The notes below the pieces were generated by a model that was not told the origin of the DNA, ran no database searches, and saw only the letters and a program-made list of their open reading frames with translations. A stretch of DNA of 64,000 nucleotides from Wuchereria bancrofti. Its lineage: Eukaryota; Nematoda; Chromadorea; Rhabditida; Onchocercidae. The stretch covers positions 7,238,399 to 7,302,398 of the forward strand of contig SSBO01000001.1 of NCBI GenBank assembly GCA_005281725.1. Direction: 5' to 3'. Positions within the stretch are counted from its first letter, which is position 1, and the number at the start of each line of letters is the position of its first letter. A program made the translations under genes and the position numbers. Below are positions 1 to 11,819 of this stretch, one piece after another.

Positions 1-81
1 GTTATTACATTTATTAATATTTTAATATTTGTCTCTTTATTTCTTTTGCCACTTTTCAAACTTCCTGTTTTATTTTTGCAG

Positions 82-3000
82 TGCTCGTGACGAAAAGCAT
101 CGTGAAATATTTGAGAAAACATTTCCGGAATTGAAAAAAACACGAGAAGAACGAGAGCGATGTGGACGAATTGGTCTTCTGTCCACAGAGCAGTTAGAAC
201 AGGTTAAATTAGTTTTAAATTTTTAATTGTTAGGCTTACATTTTCATTGCTGAAGCTGGATTGGTAAGATTCAAAGAATGGCGGCACAACCAATGGTTTA
301 AAGAATTCTGTTTCTTGGGTTCATGGCTGCATAGCTCTATACTTGAGCCATCGCTTAGAATCATGATATATTAATTAATTGGTAAGTCAAATACTGGAAA
401 TGAAGCCAGATACTTCAAAATGTACATCCATCACCAAGAAGGGTTTGATATCATTAAAAAAACAAAGTAAACATGGAAAGTAGCAATTAACAAGTGTTTT
501 GTTGGGCATTTATTTTTTTTAAGTATTTTCTTGTCATACTGATCTTAAGTTGTTGCATGTTTTCTTTGCTGTGCACCGTTTTTGAGATTACTTTGGAAAA
601 CTTCTTTCTAGTTTATATTTTAGATAATGTTATGTTGATTGTTGTAACTAGGCCTAATTATAGGAGGACGAATATAAAAGACGGCGTGCAGCTGCGGCAT
701 TACCACCGATGATGATGAATTCAAGAATGCGTAGTGCACCGTTTTATATAGATTTAAATGGAGTTGTCTTAGATGCATTGGAGGATCATAATTCTCATAT
801 TGAATATTTTTTGGGAAAATGGACAGATGACGAAAAAAAAGTAAGAGAAATATTTTGCCTTTGTAAATTTTTCTACTGCGTCGTTCCTATCAATTTTATT
901 TCGGATTGTTCTGAATAAGAATAAAACATATTTGTCTTAACATTTATCGGCTTTTTTCCAGACTTTCAGGGAGCAAATTGTTACATACGGCAAGAATTTT
1001 GCGGCGATAGCAGAATTTCTAGATCGAAAAAGCGTAAAAGATTGCGTTCTATACTATTACTTGACTAAAAAGCGTCAAAACTATAAAGCATTGATGGGGA
1101 AGAAACGGAAGAAGCCTCCAAGATGTTACAAACCACCGGTAATGCCACGACTTGAAGAAGTAGCACTAAAAGCACCACAGGCTGCGAATGATGTCACCAG
1201 TAAGGTTTACCTACTGTTTTTTAATTTCATTTTCTTAAAACCTCAAGACTCGAGTGTTTTCATGGATGCATAATGGAATCCAGCAATAATGTTGGCTTTT
1301 TAGAAACAAGTTGTTCAAGCTGTCATAATAATACATTTGCATAACCACTTGTTACTCTCTCACCCTGATGCTAGTACGACAGAGCTGTATGAGTGTCATT
1401 ATCTTATGAAATGGTGCATCAGTTTCTTGTTAAGCATTTTGATCCCACAGATAAATTCAGGATGCAAATTTAATGACTTTAGCTGACCATTAAGTATAGA
1501 AATATACTATGATGCTGCACACTTGTAATTAAAGCAGAAATGAAATAAGTGGTAAATAAGTCATGTTGTAGTCTTTTGTTACTAATAGGAAAGATCGTTG
1601 GTTCGAATTTCTGCTTTATGAAGGATTGATGCTCTTTTATTTAAGGTAATTAAAGTCGTATTTATGCTTCCAGTTAGATATCGAAATATCAAAAAAGTCT
1701 TAACTTTTAATCCAATTTTAGTTGTTGGTTCACGAGAACTCGAGTGTTGTATTTGCAAAGCAAAAGTGAATAGTGGTTCAAATACTGGTCGAATACTTAC
1801 TCGTTTAACATTGGATGCGTCCGGTTACGATGCCAGTTCAGCAAATGAAATTGATATTTGTGTGTGCCAGAAGTGTAAAGCAAAAGGGATTAAGCCAAAA
1901 ACTGTGACGTATGTCTTTAATTTGAATATTTTTGGATAATCGCTTTCATAATTATTATATTAGATCCTGAAATTTGCCTTTCATTTTTGATTTTCGAAGT
2001 TTATGCAATATTTTGTTGCGTTGTAGACGTTGCCAAATTGGTACATGCCACAATCCGCGCCGAAAAGTGAAGCCAACACGACCAATGCCAGTGAAATGGA
2101 AGCTGATAACGGATGAGCAGAAACAATTTTTAATGCATCAAATGTTGATACCGGAAGATATTTTAAAATGTTGCCCTGCATGTCATAAGAAGATCTCCAA
2201 GCAGTTGGATATGGTGAAACTTTTAAATGTTGAAAGTGCTGCTGTATTTCGGATATTTAATTCATACTTTTTTCCTAAGTTTTCTACTTTTTCTTAAACT
2301 ATTTGCAATCAGTTGCTGATAGTTCAAATGTACATCACCTTGTTTTCTAATTTTAGACTGCACGTGGATGATTCAGTGTTTTCTTTTTTATTTTTTCATC
2401 CAGAGAAAAAGCAAGTTGTGAAAGGTTGTAGAAGTTTTAGTGTTTTTTTTTTCTTTTTTGTTATTTTTACTGAGCAACTGAAATTTTTTTCAGCTTATCA
2501 CTGGTGAGTTGGAGGAAGAAATGGCTTTATGGAAGAAATCTTCTACTGCTATTTGGAGTAGTGAAGAGGTGGAAACACTACGTGCTGCAGTCACTTCAGT
2601 AGGTGAAAAAGATTGGGATGCTGTGGCTGAAAAAATGGACAATAAGTACAGTGCTAAAGTATGTTAACTGTGGAATTAGCAGTAATATAAGTATGCAGAC
2701 TGGTGAACTAATTACTTGATGTAAACTTGAAGTCGGTTAATTCTTGTTACTGACAACTTCAGCAATGTCAAGAGCAGTATGAAAAGATTCATGTTATGGG
2801 AAGTGTCAAAAAGGAAGCAGAAAGCGAAGACGATGTTAGTGAAGATGACAAAGAGAATCCACAATTACAACAAGCTACTGTTGCGGTCAAGAATGATATT
2901 GCTGAAACTGAAGCGGATCCGAGGTTCGCGCTTTCCGTTCCGTAGGTTTTTCATTTAATTGCTTGAAGAGGTGATTGTTGAATAAATTATTGAAATTTTT

Positions 3001-6000
3001 CTTGGAAAAGATATAGATGCTAAAAACGACAAGATAAGGAATGATTAAAATCATTTCTCTTGATAATGATTTTTATCTTTGCTCTTTATTATATTCATAT
3101 CTCTAATTATTATGCTCCACAAAATTTTAGTGGCGAAAGCAGTGCAAGCGCTGATGAAGCAGCCAACCAAGATGATTGCGTTATTTTATTACCACCACTT
3201 GCAAAATCACCGTCAACACAATTATATAAGCCAAGGTTTCGCGGTACTTCCGGACTGGCTTCAGAAGCTCCGATTTTGTCTGTCAGTAGTTCCCATTTGC
3301 ACTTGTCACAAGTCAGCAAGGAGTCAGAAGTCATGTCATCTCCACTGACTTATCGAAAATCTGACGCAAGCATTTCCTCGTTGTCGGATCTTTCGAACGC
3401 AGATGATGTTACAAAAACGACCTCCCTGCCTCCGCAGTCATCCTTTGTTGGAAGTGCACTTCTTGCAACACTTACTTCCTCGACCCCTGATTCGATGCCT
3501 GCGCGATCTTCTGCTCAGGTTTATTTAATTTTCTTATTTTTTCAAGAAATTTGGTCTGACCATGTAGTCATAACATACAATGAGTGTAATATTTATATAC
3601 ATCTGGAAATGCAGAGTATTAGACTAAAAAACTATACTTCGCTGATATGAATGGGTTGAATTATTGGTATCCTAGTCCTACCAAAGCTAGGAATATGTTT
3701 TCTAGAAGATTGGTTTTAAAGCAGCTGTCATTAGGTTTAATGTAGTATACGTTGCAAGTCTCAGTAATTCGGCTTGTCTTTGAGCATTAAAACAGATTTA
3801 CAATTGTATGATCGAATAATGATGGTAAAGATTTTATCATTCTTTGCATGAATTTTATAATTAAAGTGCTTTTCAAGCTGGATATCGATAGATTACCACA
3901 ATGTTCAGTTTCAATAACCCGATCGTCAACTTCAGCAGTTACCCAGTCTGCTTCATCTGTACTTGGAAATATCGTCAAAGGTTCGATCACTCAAGGTTTC
4001 ATTACCTCTCATTTTATTGGAAAATTAACCTCTGCATGGATGTACTTCATTTCAAGAAACTTTCTGTCTTCTTTTAATGAAATTGTTCAAACCTCTGTTT
4101 TGAGACACTGCAGTTCATAATTACTTAACAGCTAAAAGGTTATACCTTTTTTTTTCACAACAAACTATTCTTACCAGGACAACGATAGAATTGATGCTTA
4201 TGATACGACTGCTTTTTGCTTCATTTTCAAATTTTTGAAAATTAATGAAATTGGAAATTAACTTGATTAATGAATTTTAGCTTGTTTACAGGGACACCTG
4301 TGATGAGACCACCATCATCACCTACTCCCAGTAACGATTTGTTACTAGAGAAAATGAAACAAATGCAAATGCTTTCTGCTGGAACAGTCTCAACTGGTGC
4401 CTCTTTAGCAGCAGCGGTAGCAGCAGCCAATAATATTGCTACAAGCTCCACTCCACCAATTCCAACACCCACACTGCAACCTAATACGAATACAGCTGCT
4501 GCACTTCCTTTTCTGCAGAATTCTTTGGCAGCGGCTGCTGCTGCTGCTGCATTTCCTACTGCTGCTGCTGATCCAAATATGTCATCCTTGGCTGCTTTCT
4601 ATAATCAGTTAGCTGCAATGGATCCTGCCATGCAGGTGAGTTGTTTCCTTCTTGAAGAAATATTTTTTATCTTTTCTCTTGAAAAAAATGCAAAATTTTG
4701 GACAAATTTGCAATTTGCATCTTCGTGATTCAAAATTTATAATAACATTTTTTAGTATGCCATGACAATAAAAATAATGCAACAGGCTGCACAACAGCAT
4801 GAATATGAGCGTCGATTGGCTGCACTACGAGGTTACTTTTATTTTCAGCACTGTTTTTTCTAGTTATGTTTATTTTAGATGTTAATTATAAATGAACAGG
4901 TATGTATTTCATTTAATTCATGACGAAAAGGAAAAAATTAGAATGTCACAGGATTTTTTTTAGCAAGCAGTGTGGTTGACCAATATCGACAACAGGCTTT
5001 AGCTTTGGGCCTTTCTGAGCAACAACAGCAGCAGGTGCAGAATAGTCATCAGCAGCAACAAATGAATGCATTAACAAGTGATCAAGCAAAACTTTTGGTT
5101 CATTTCTTTCCTTAATTCCTAAAGAAAAACGAATCGAAATGTTTTTTCGAAATTATTTCGATTAATCTTAAAATTCTATTTGAGCAAATTGTATTTGAAC
5201 TGTTACATTTGAATTCATTTGTGAAATTCAGTTTACGCAAGTCATATTTAAATTCTTTATAGTTATGGCAGCAATTGATGCAGCAATCGACCATAAAGCC
5301 GTTGCAACAACAAACAGTATCTCAAGCAGTTAACTTGCAACGTACTGCAGCAGCAAATACATTATTAGCTGCAGCTGCAGCATCTACAAGTGTACATCCA
5401 TCGGTTGCAGCTCATTTGAGCACTCAGCCAAATGTTGAACAGCAACAGCAGCAAGCAAAACAGCTTATTGCATCAGCAACATCGTCGACAGCAATACCTA
5501 CTAATATGACGGGTAGAGTAGCAACAGGTAACACAGAGCCGCAACGTACAAACGTGCAACCACTTTCATCGACAGCTTCTCAACTCTACAACGATTTTCG
5601 CAACGCTGAACAAATGCGTAAAGAGCTGGATGAAAATATGCGACAGTTGGAGGCACAACAAAAACTTGTAAGATATATTTTTTATGTATGAGAACTACGA
5701 AAGTTCATTTAGTGTTAGCTACAAAGAAATGCTTACATGGATTACAGGAAGATATTAAAATTATTTGTATTAGTAACAATTCTTTCTATAATATTTACAA
5801 GAAAAATCTATTCCTCTGATTTATCACTGGGTCAAGAAGGATAAAAAAGAAGTACGGCAGCAGATTAAGTTTGAATTATACTAGCATAAGAGAGAAGATA
5901 TTAAGCACCTGACGAAGAGTAATAATTTTAGCATATAAAATTTTTCTCATGAAATAATGTGTATGCATACATCCATAACTTCTCTTTTATTACCAACGAA

Positions 6001-9000
6001 TAGAGCTGTTGCATTTTTGGTAATTCATTCTACAAATAGTCAAAGAAATATTCAGATATGTTATTCTGTTTTTTTTCTTTTAGCAAGAAGAAATCCGTTA
6101 TATAGAACAGCAGCGAAGACGTGTCGTAGAAGTAAGTTGTGTTTTGAACACTTTATTTTGCGTATTAGCAAAATGGACTTAATAGCTCTGTTTGCTCCAC
6201 ATCCATCGATATGGAGAATCACAAAAAAAGAGGTGTTCTGGGTGTTCTGTTTGTAGAATGTGCTGCAAGTTTCCCGTTTTATTCATTTATTGACTTTCTT
6301 GAGTAGCGAGTAAGATTGTGGAAGATGGAGAATTTGAATTCTATTGAAGCAAAATTTCGATTTCTCAGCCTTTTGTTGAAAAATATGTTTTTTGAAATTC
6401 TTACTTCGGCTAAATTTCGAAGTATTTCAGGAAGAAGCGCGTATTGGTGATGAATTAAGTCGAGTGTCGCAAATTGAATATCCACGTGCTCTGCGATCGC
6501 AAGATGGCGAAGCTGTTCGTGTTCATTTGCAAACTATAGAGCGTCTTAAAGAACGGCGTACAGCAATGCAGCATTATCTGCGAGCTTATGACGAAGGACT
6601 AAAGGCACTCAGTGGTTAGTTTTATCACATTTTTTCCTTGCCTTATTTAAAAAATTCACTCGTAGACCTCACTCTGAGAATCATTATTACTTCCACCGTT
6701 GAGCATAATCTATCAGATGTTCCACGTTCCAACTGTGATTTCAAATGACTTTCTATTTTTCAATTATTGATGGCTTAGAATTTTAGTGCCAATTGTCTTT
6801 GAGTAACATCTTTTTGTACTGATTTTTCAGGAAGAAATTCATTAACCTCTTCTGGAGTAATAGTGAGGGGTATATGTGATGAGCGTACAACTGCTGGTGT
6901 GGGTCCTGTTAGCAAAGGTGCGATGAAAGAATTTCCTCCAACAGTAACCAGGATTGGAGTTACTCCATCTTCAGCACAGACTGTATCTGGTCAGAGTCTG
7001 ATTGGTATAAAACGAACTTTGAATGATTCTGCGCTTGCAGCAGCAGTTGAAGGACGAGTATGATTTACTTGTTCAGAGCATTACGTTTCGTTTTAAATAC
7101 ATATTTGGACTCAATTTAAGATTTATTCTGATGTACTGACAAATTGCTTTTAAAAACTGATTATCTGAGAAATATTAAGAAAACTAAAAAAATATTAAGA
7201 AAAGTGAAGTAACTGCTGTTTGGGAGAAATAACTTGAATTCAAATGAATGGCGCTTTCCAAATTTTTGGAATTTCTTTTTAATCGCTTATGCAGTGAATA
7301 TTTATCGTCTTGCTATAATATTAATAAAGTATGAATAATATATTTTGTGATCTTCAGAAAAAAAACTAAGCTTGCTTAAATTTTGCCGACGGGTTTATTT
7401 TACAGCTTGCTAGACAGAGCACGTCAAACGACTCAGCTGCGCCTGAAGGATGCACAATAAATCGGAGTTCGCGTACTGATCCTCTCTCTCGGAAGGGTTA
7501 GTATTTCGTAACCATAGCTCGCAGTTCTTACAGAATAAGTTTTTCACGTTTTATTTTGCTAACCTGGGAATAATTTTAATAAGGTTTTTGTATCATATGG
7601 TGGAAGTATCGAGGATTAAAACAATATTAGGATGCAGTGGAACATATAATAACTATAAATAACTCAAAATATATTCTTTATTTATAGGACTGGATAGCAC
7701 AATGTTTGATTCGGGACAAACATCACATCTTTTGCGTCAACACTGCCATAATGTGTCATTCGACGAAGAATTTCATCGCGCCGAGCATCGGAATATGCAG
7801 AATAGCTGTGAAATTAAACGTAAATCAGGTATTTTTGTTCTCAAATTTTGTTGGATGAGGAAGCGCCAAAGATTAATCTGGTGTTTTTCTCAGTTTTTTG
7901 GATGTGAATTTTTATTTATGAATTGCAAATCTGACGGAAATTTCAAATAAGCAATAATGCAAGTAATGGGTTAATTTTATGATTTTGATTCATTTTGAAA
8001 AATTCCTCCATCAATCAATTTTCAGGTATTCATACGGTGTACCTTCCGTCTGTGTCCGATGTCCACCATGCGCCAAGTGTGAAAACGTCTTCAGTAAGTC
8101 AGAAGCGTGTCGGGTCACCGACGATCACTGCAGCTGCGCATTTTAGTTGTACTACCCCTAATAACTCCGCACCTACATCTCCACATTCGCAACCATTAGC
8201 AGCTTCAGTGGCATCGGCATCCATATCTCGAACATCTCCAGCTCAGCAACAGCAGCACTTTCCCCATTTTGTCCCCACTTTACCGCAACATCAAGCTAGA
8301 TTTTCGCCATTACAACCCACATCTGCTCCAACCAGTGCAGCCATTTCTTCGCATGGACTTCCAACCACTACCATTCTTGGACGTCCAGTCGTAAGCCCTG
8401 TAAACAGTTATACTTCTGGAGTGCGTACTCCGGTTCCGACACTTGTTTCACCTCGAACACCCATTTCCATAAATCCAAATCTATCAAATTCACATTCAGC
8501 GCATGTTTCACCATGTAATTCATCAAATTTACGCGCGCCAACACCTACCACTTCGTCTCCATTTCAGGTCTTTGATATTTTGTTAGTGAATGTCAATAAT
8601 ACTTTGTGAATAGCTTTTGAAAAGCCTGGAAAAGTTCATATGAAATTTTTTCCATCCTTAAAAATTTCTAAAAGTTGGTGCGAATAAGATGAATGTGAAG
8701 TTTAGTAGAAGAGCTAGCAATTAAAACCATCATAGATGGAGCATTTAAGTTACGCATGCAATTGAACAAATGGGGAAAGGGCTATATAATATTCTGAAGA
8801 TAATTCAGAGCCAACTTACATATGAATTTTTTGAGTTTTTAATGAAAGTCTTGTAACTTTTATAAATTAGCATATTATGCAGTTGTATTGAAATGGTTAA
8901 TAATTGTTTTTGGTTTTGGAAATCTTAAAAAAGCTTGTTTTCCGACTAATTAACTGCAACGGATGCATAGCATAAACTTTTTTTTCAATATGACTTATTC

Positions 9001-10130
9001 TAGGATTTGGTAGCACGGTTAGGGATGTTTGTCATGTTTAATTATTCGATCGTAAAAGTATTTCTTTGTCCTGTTTTCGCTTGTGATTAGGTGTTAAACT
9101 TTTGTCCGGGAGATTAAAGGAGGTTTTGGTTTATTGAATATTCTACGTTCTAATATCAGCTAGAGCAGAGTGGTTTGATTTTTTTAAAGGACATTTTAAA
9201 AACATTTTGCACTGTTGCAGTTGTCGGCATTAGGGACCTTATCACCGAATGTATCGTCTCAGAGTATCTCCGGCACATCAACATTTCAAACATCGGCAGT
9301 TATTCCTGGGAATACTTTGAGTGCATCGGTTCCTTCGCTACTTGTAACAAACATGACAGATATTAGTGACGGTGGCGCGAAAACAACGAATGTAGCTGAG
9401 GTATGATGTATTTTCCTTACTAAAGGTATCACAGTTGTAGTTATTTTGTTTAGCTTAGGCAAGTGTGTCGTCATTTTTGCAAGGTATGATGGATAGTTTT
9501 GTAATTTATGTGAATTTGTTTTTTTTTAAATCAGATTGCAAATTGTGTGAGTAGTTATTACAGAACGAAGAAAAACCAATCCTCATGGAAAACCAACAGC
9601 GTTCATCAGAACCTACTGCTGTTGCAAATTACGAACCGCTGTCACCTGACACATCCGATGCTGTACCTACATCTCAAACAGGTTTCTTTCAGTTTTGTTT
9701 TTTGATTCAAGTTTAATCTTGAAATAGGATATTTTAGGTATTTTCAACATGAAAGAAGTGAAAGAAAGTATAGAAGAATTAATTGAAATTTTCATTTAAA
9801 CGCAGATTTAAGACAAAACTCCTAAATTTGCATGTAAATCATAAATTTTTTCAATGGATTTCAGATACTTCTACCGATCAGGCTACAAATTTGCCTCTTT
9901 TTTCATTTCTGAATTTGCCGGATAGCGGAAATGGTACACTAAGTGCTCCAACAATTCGACCAGTTATTTCTCCAGATGATTCCTTGTCAAATATGCGTAA
10001 TATACCAACAGGAAATATTATTCCACCTCAGCTAATAACAACAACGATTACGACGAGTGGGAGCATAACGCTGCCTATTAAGCCACCACCGCAACCGACT
10101 TATGAACCACTTTCTGATGATGATGATTAA
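82..10130 (+). CDS. gei-8: Nuclear receptor co-repressor (NCoR/SMRT family, GEI-8-like), 5'-truncated
   Basis: Nuclear scaffold that, in this family, bridges nuclear receptors to histone deacetylase complexes. The 5' end is outside the window. Exons I can place: 82-202, 664-840 and 962-1199 (first SANT domain, ending in the typical VLYYYLTKK segment), 1722-1908 and 2027-2213 (CxxC pairs), 2494-2658 and 2763-2923 (second SANT), 3131-3518, about 3879-3979, 4292-4635 (Ala-rich), 4756-4831, about 4965-5096 and 5264-5667 (Gln-rich), about 6085-6132 and 6430-6613 (charged, probably coiled coil), 6831-7057, 7406-7497, 7688-7830, 8026-8567 (Ser/Pro/Thr-rich), about 9220-9400, 9562-9680 and 9865-10130. 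The junctions I checked are GT...AG and phase-compatible (for example 1199 to 1722 and 1908 to 2027). The protein ends YEPLSDDDD and then TAA, resembling the YETLSD ending of vertebrate NCoR/SMRT. Paired SANT domains plus this tail make the family call strong. The middle is low-complexity and its exact joins are less certain. Confidence 0.88.
662..1199 (+). other. SANT domain 1 of the co-repressor
   Basis: Two exons (664-840 and 962-1199) join to encode the first SANT/Myb-like helix bundle. GKWTDDEK leads into the helix, followed by FREQIVTYGKNFAAIAEFL and then DRKSVKDCVLYYYLTKK. In NCoR/SMRT this domain is part of the deacetylase-activating region that contacts HDAC3. That function is family knowledge, not shown by this sequence. 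The exon continues into a basic segment (KKRKKPPR). Confidence 0.88.
2494..2923 (+). other. SANT domain 2 of the co-repressor
   Basis: Exons 2494-2658 and 2763-2923 encode the second SANT domain. WSSEEVETLRAAV, WDAVAEKM and QCQEQYEKIH supply the three helices with the conserved tryptophans. An acidic stretch rich in E, D and S follows. In this family SANT2 is the histone-tail binding domain; that role is inferred. Confidence 0.85.
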
Positions 10131-11819
10131 TATTAATGAATTTTTCCAGAGCACTTATCTATTTATTTATTTCGTTTTGTTAATTTTTGTCTCAACGCTT
10201 TAATATAATAGCTTAGCAAGATAAGATTTAATCTTTCTGTTTCTGCCATTAACTTTGAGTGAAAGAAGTTGTGCAAATTTGCAGAACTATCCTCTTCAAG
10301 AAAAAAAAAACTTTGGTTAATGAATTTTTGAGCTTCATTTTTTTGATTAAAATTTAATTTGATGTTTGTTAGTAAGATTGGAATTTCGGTGTATTTCGAT
10401 GTCTTTCTTCATATTTGCCCAATTGTATAATCTCCATTGTTTCGGTTTCTGTTGTTTTCGTTTGTGTTTTTTTCTATTCGTAGTAGCTTGCCTAATTGTT
10501 TGCTCTACAAACTTTGTTTTTTTTTTTTTTTTTTTTTTTTATGGGAATACTATATTTAAAGAGAATTTGTAGAATAAAAAGAGCAAGCTCATAAAATAGC
10601 TAATCCTGAAATAGACTTGAAAATTTCTTAGGAAAAAGGTATTAATAGTGCTGAAAGCACTCATTGGTGCTATAAGTGATAAAGAACTTCGACTTTATCA
10701 TTGTGTTATGGCGTGGTTTGTGTTCCTTTTTTTTGTCTCTTTAAGTCCGAAATCGCACTATTTCAAAGTGTGTTATTGTAATTTTGCATAAAAATTTGCG
10801 AAAAGTCACCACTCAAATCAGGGTATATGGCAACTATCAGTCTTAAATTCTTTCCAACTAAAGGAAAAATTCCGCGACGCGTGTTTTGAAACTTAATTCG
10901 TCGGTGGTCCTGTCACCGATTTGTTTTTTTCCGTTTTTTATCGTTGAAATCCCCAAGCAAATTGGTACATCAATGGAATCTGGTATAACTTAGTAGCGTT
11001 AATGAGAGATGGTCAGCGGAAAAAAAGTTTCGAAGCATTTAAACTATCATTGGTAGCGGCAATTGAAGTATTGCATACTTGAATTATTGTCTAAATTAGA
11101 TTCTTGATAATCTTAGACATTGTGTGTTATACGTTATTTTTAAGCATTCAAATATCACTGAAGTGGTAGTTGAGGCATTGCATGCTTGGATTATCATCTA
11201 AATTCTCGATATCCATCCTAAAAGTGATGAAATGAGTTGTGATATGAAAAAAGTAACGAGCAAAAATCATTTGATAGAGAATGATATATTGATGGTAAAC
11301 TGGTTATACCGAAGCGGTTTGATAACTGGATGTGGAATGTATTTTTTCAATAAACTGATTACAGCTATCCAGAGCTACTTTTATGTAAAAAAGAGAAAAA
11401 AAGATAAAAAAGGGAATTGAACTGACCATTAATTAATTAGCACAAGGAATGTAACAATATGAAATGGTTGAATGAGATAAGATGGAATTATTTCCGGCAT
11501 AATTTGAATCCCCTTCTTGGTACCGGTTAAATTCGATAAATAAACTGATCCGTTAAATGACGAAAAAAATTGACGAGTTAAATCCTGAAATTTGAATTTT
11601 TTCCTTGACTGTTTAATTTATTTAAACAAAATGATGAATAGCTAATGAAATGTATAAATGAATTAGCAAGAACTATGATAGAGATAATATAAACATGACA
11701 ATTTATACTTATCCATTTGGATTATTGTAATAGTTGAATGATTTAACAAAAAAAACTAAGTGTTTAAGAAATCTAGCAATTTCAACAAATTGGAGAATTT
11801 CAAGAGAATTTTCATCAAA
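10131..11819. other. Spacer between gei-8 and mannosidase 3' ends (convergent genes)
   Basis: About 1.7 kb between two converging genes. It includes the gei-8 3' UTR, a run of 24 T at 10517-10540, and an AATAAA at 10573-10578 on the plus strand that could be the gei-8 poly(A) signal. A diverged repeat pair lies at 11043-11215. I see no further gene. The ORF at 11232-11420 is short, A/T-driven and unlike any protein I know. Confidence 0.7.

Noticed and set aside
1590..1625. GGTTCGAAT resembling a tRNA T-loop
   Set aside because: No matching five-base-pair stem, acceptor stem or anticodon arm around it. It lies in a gei-8 intron.
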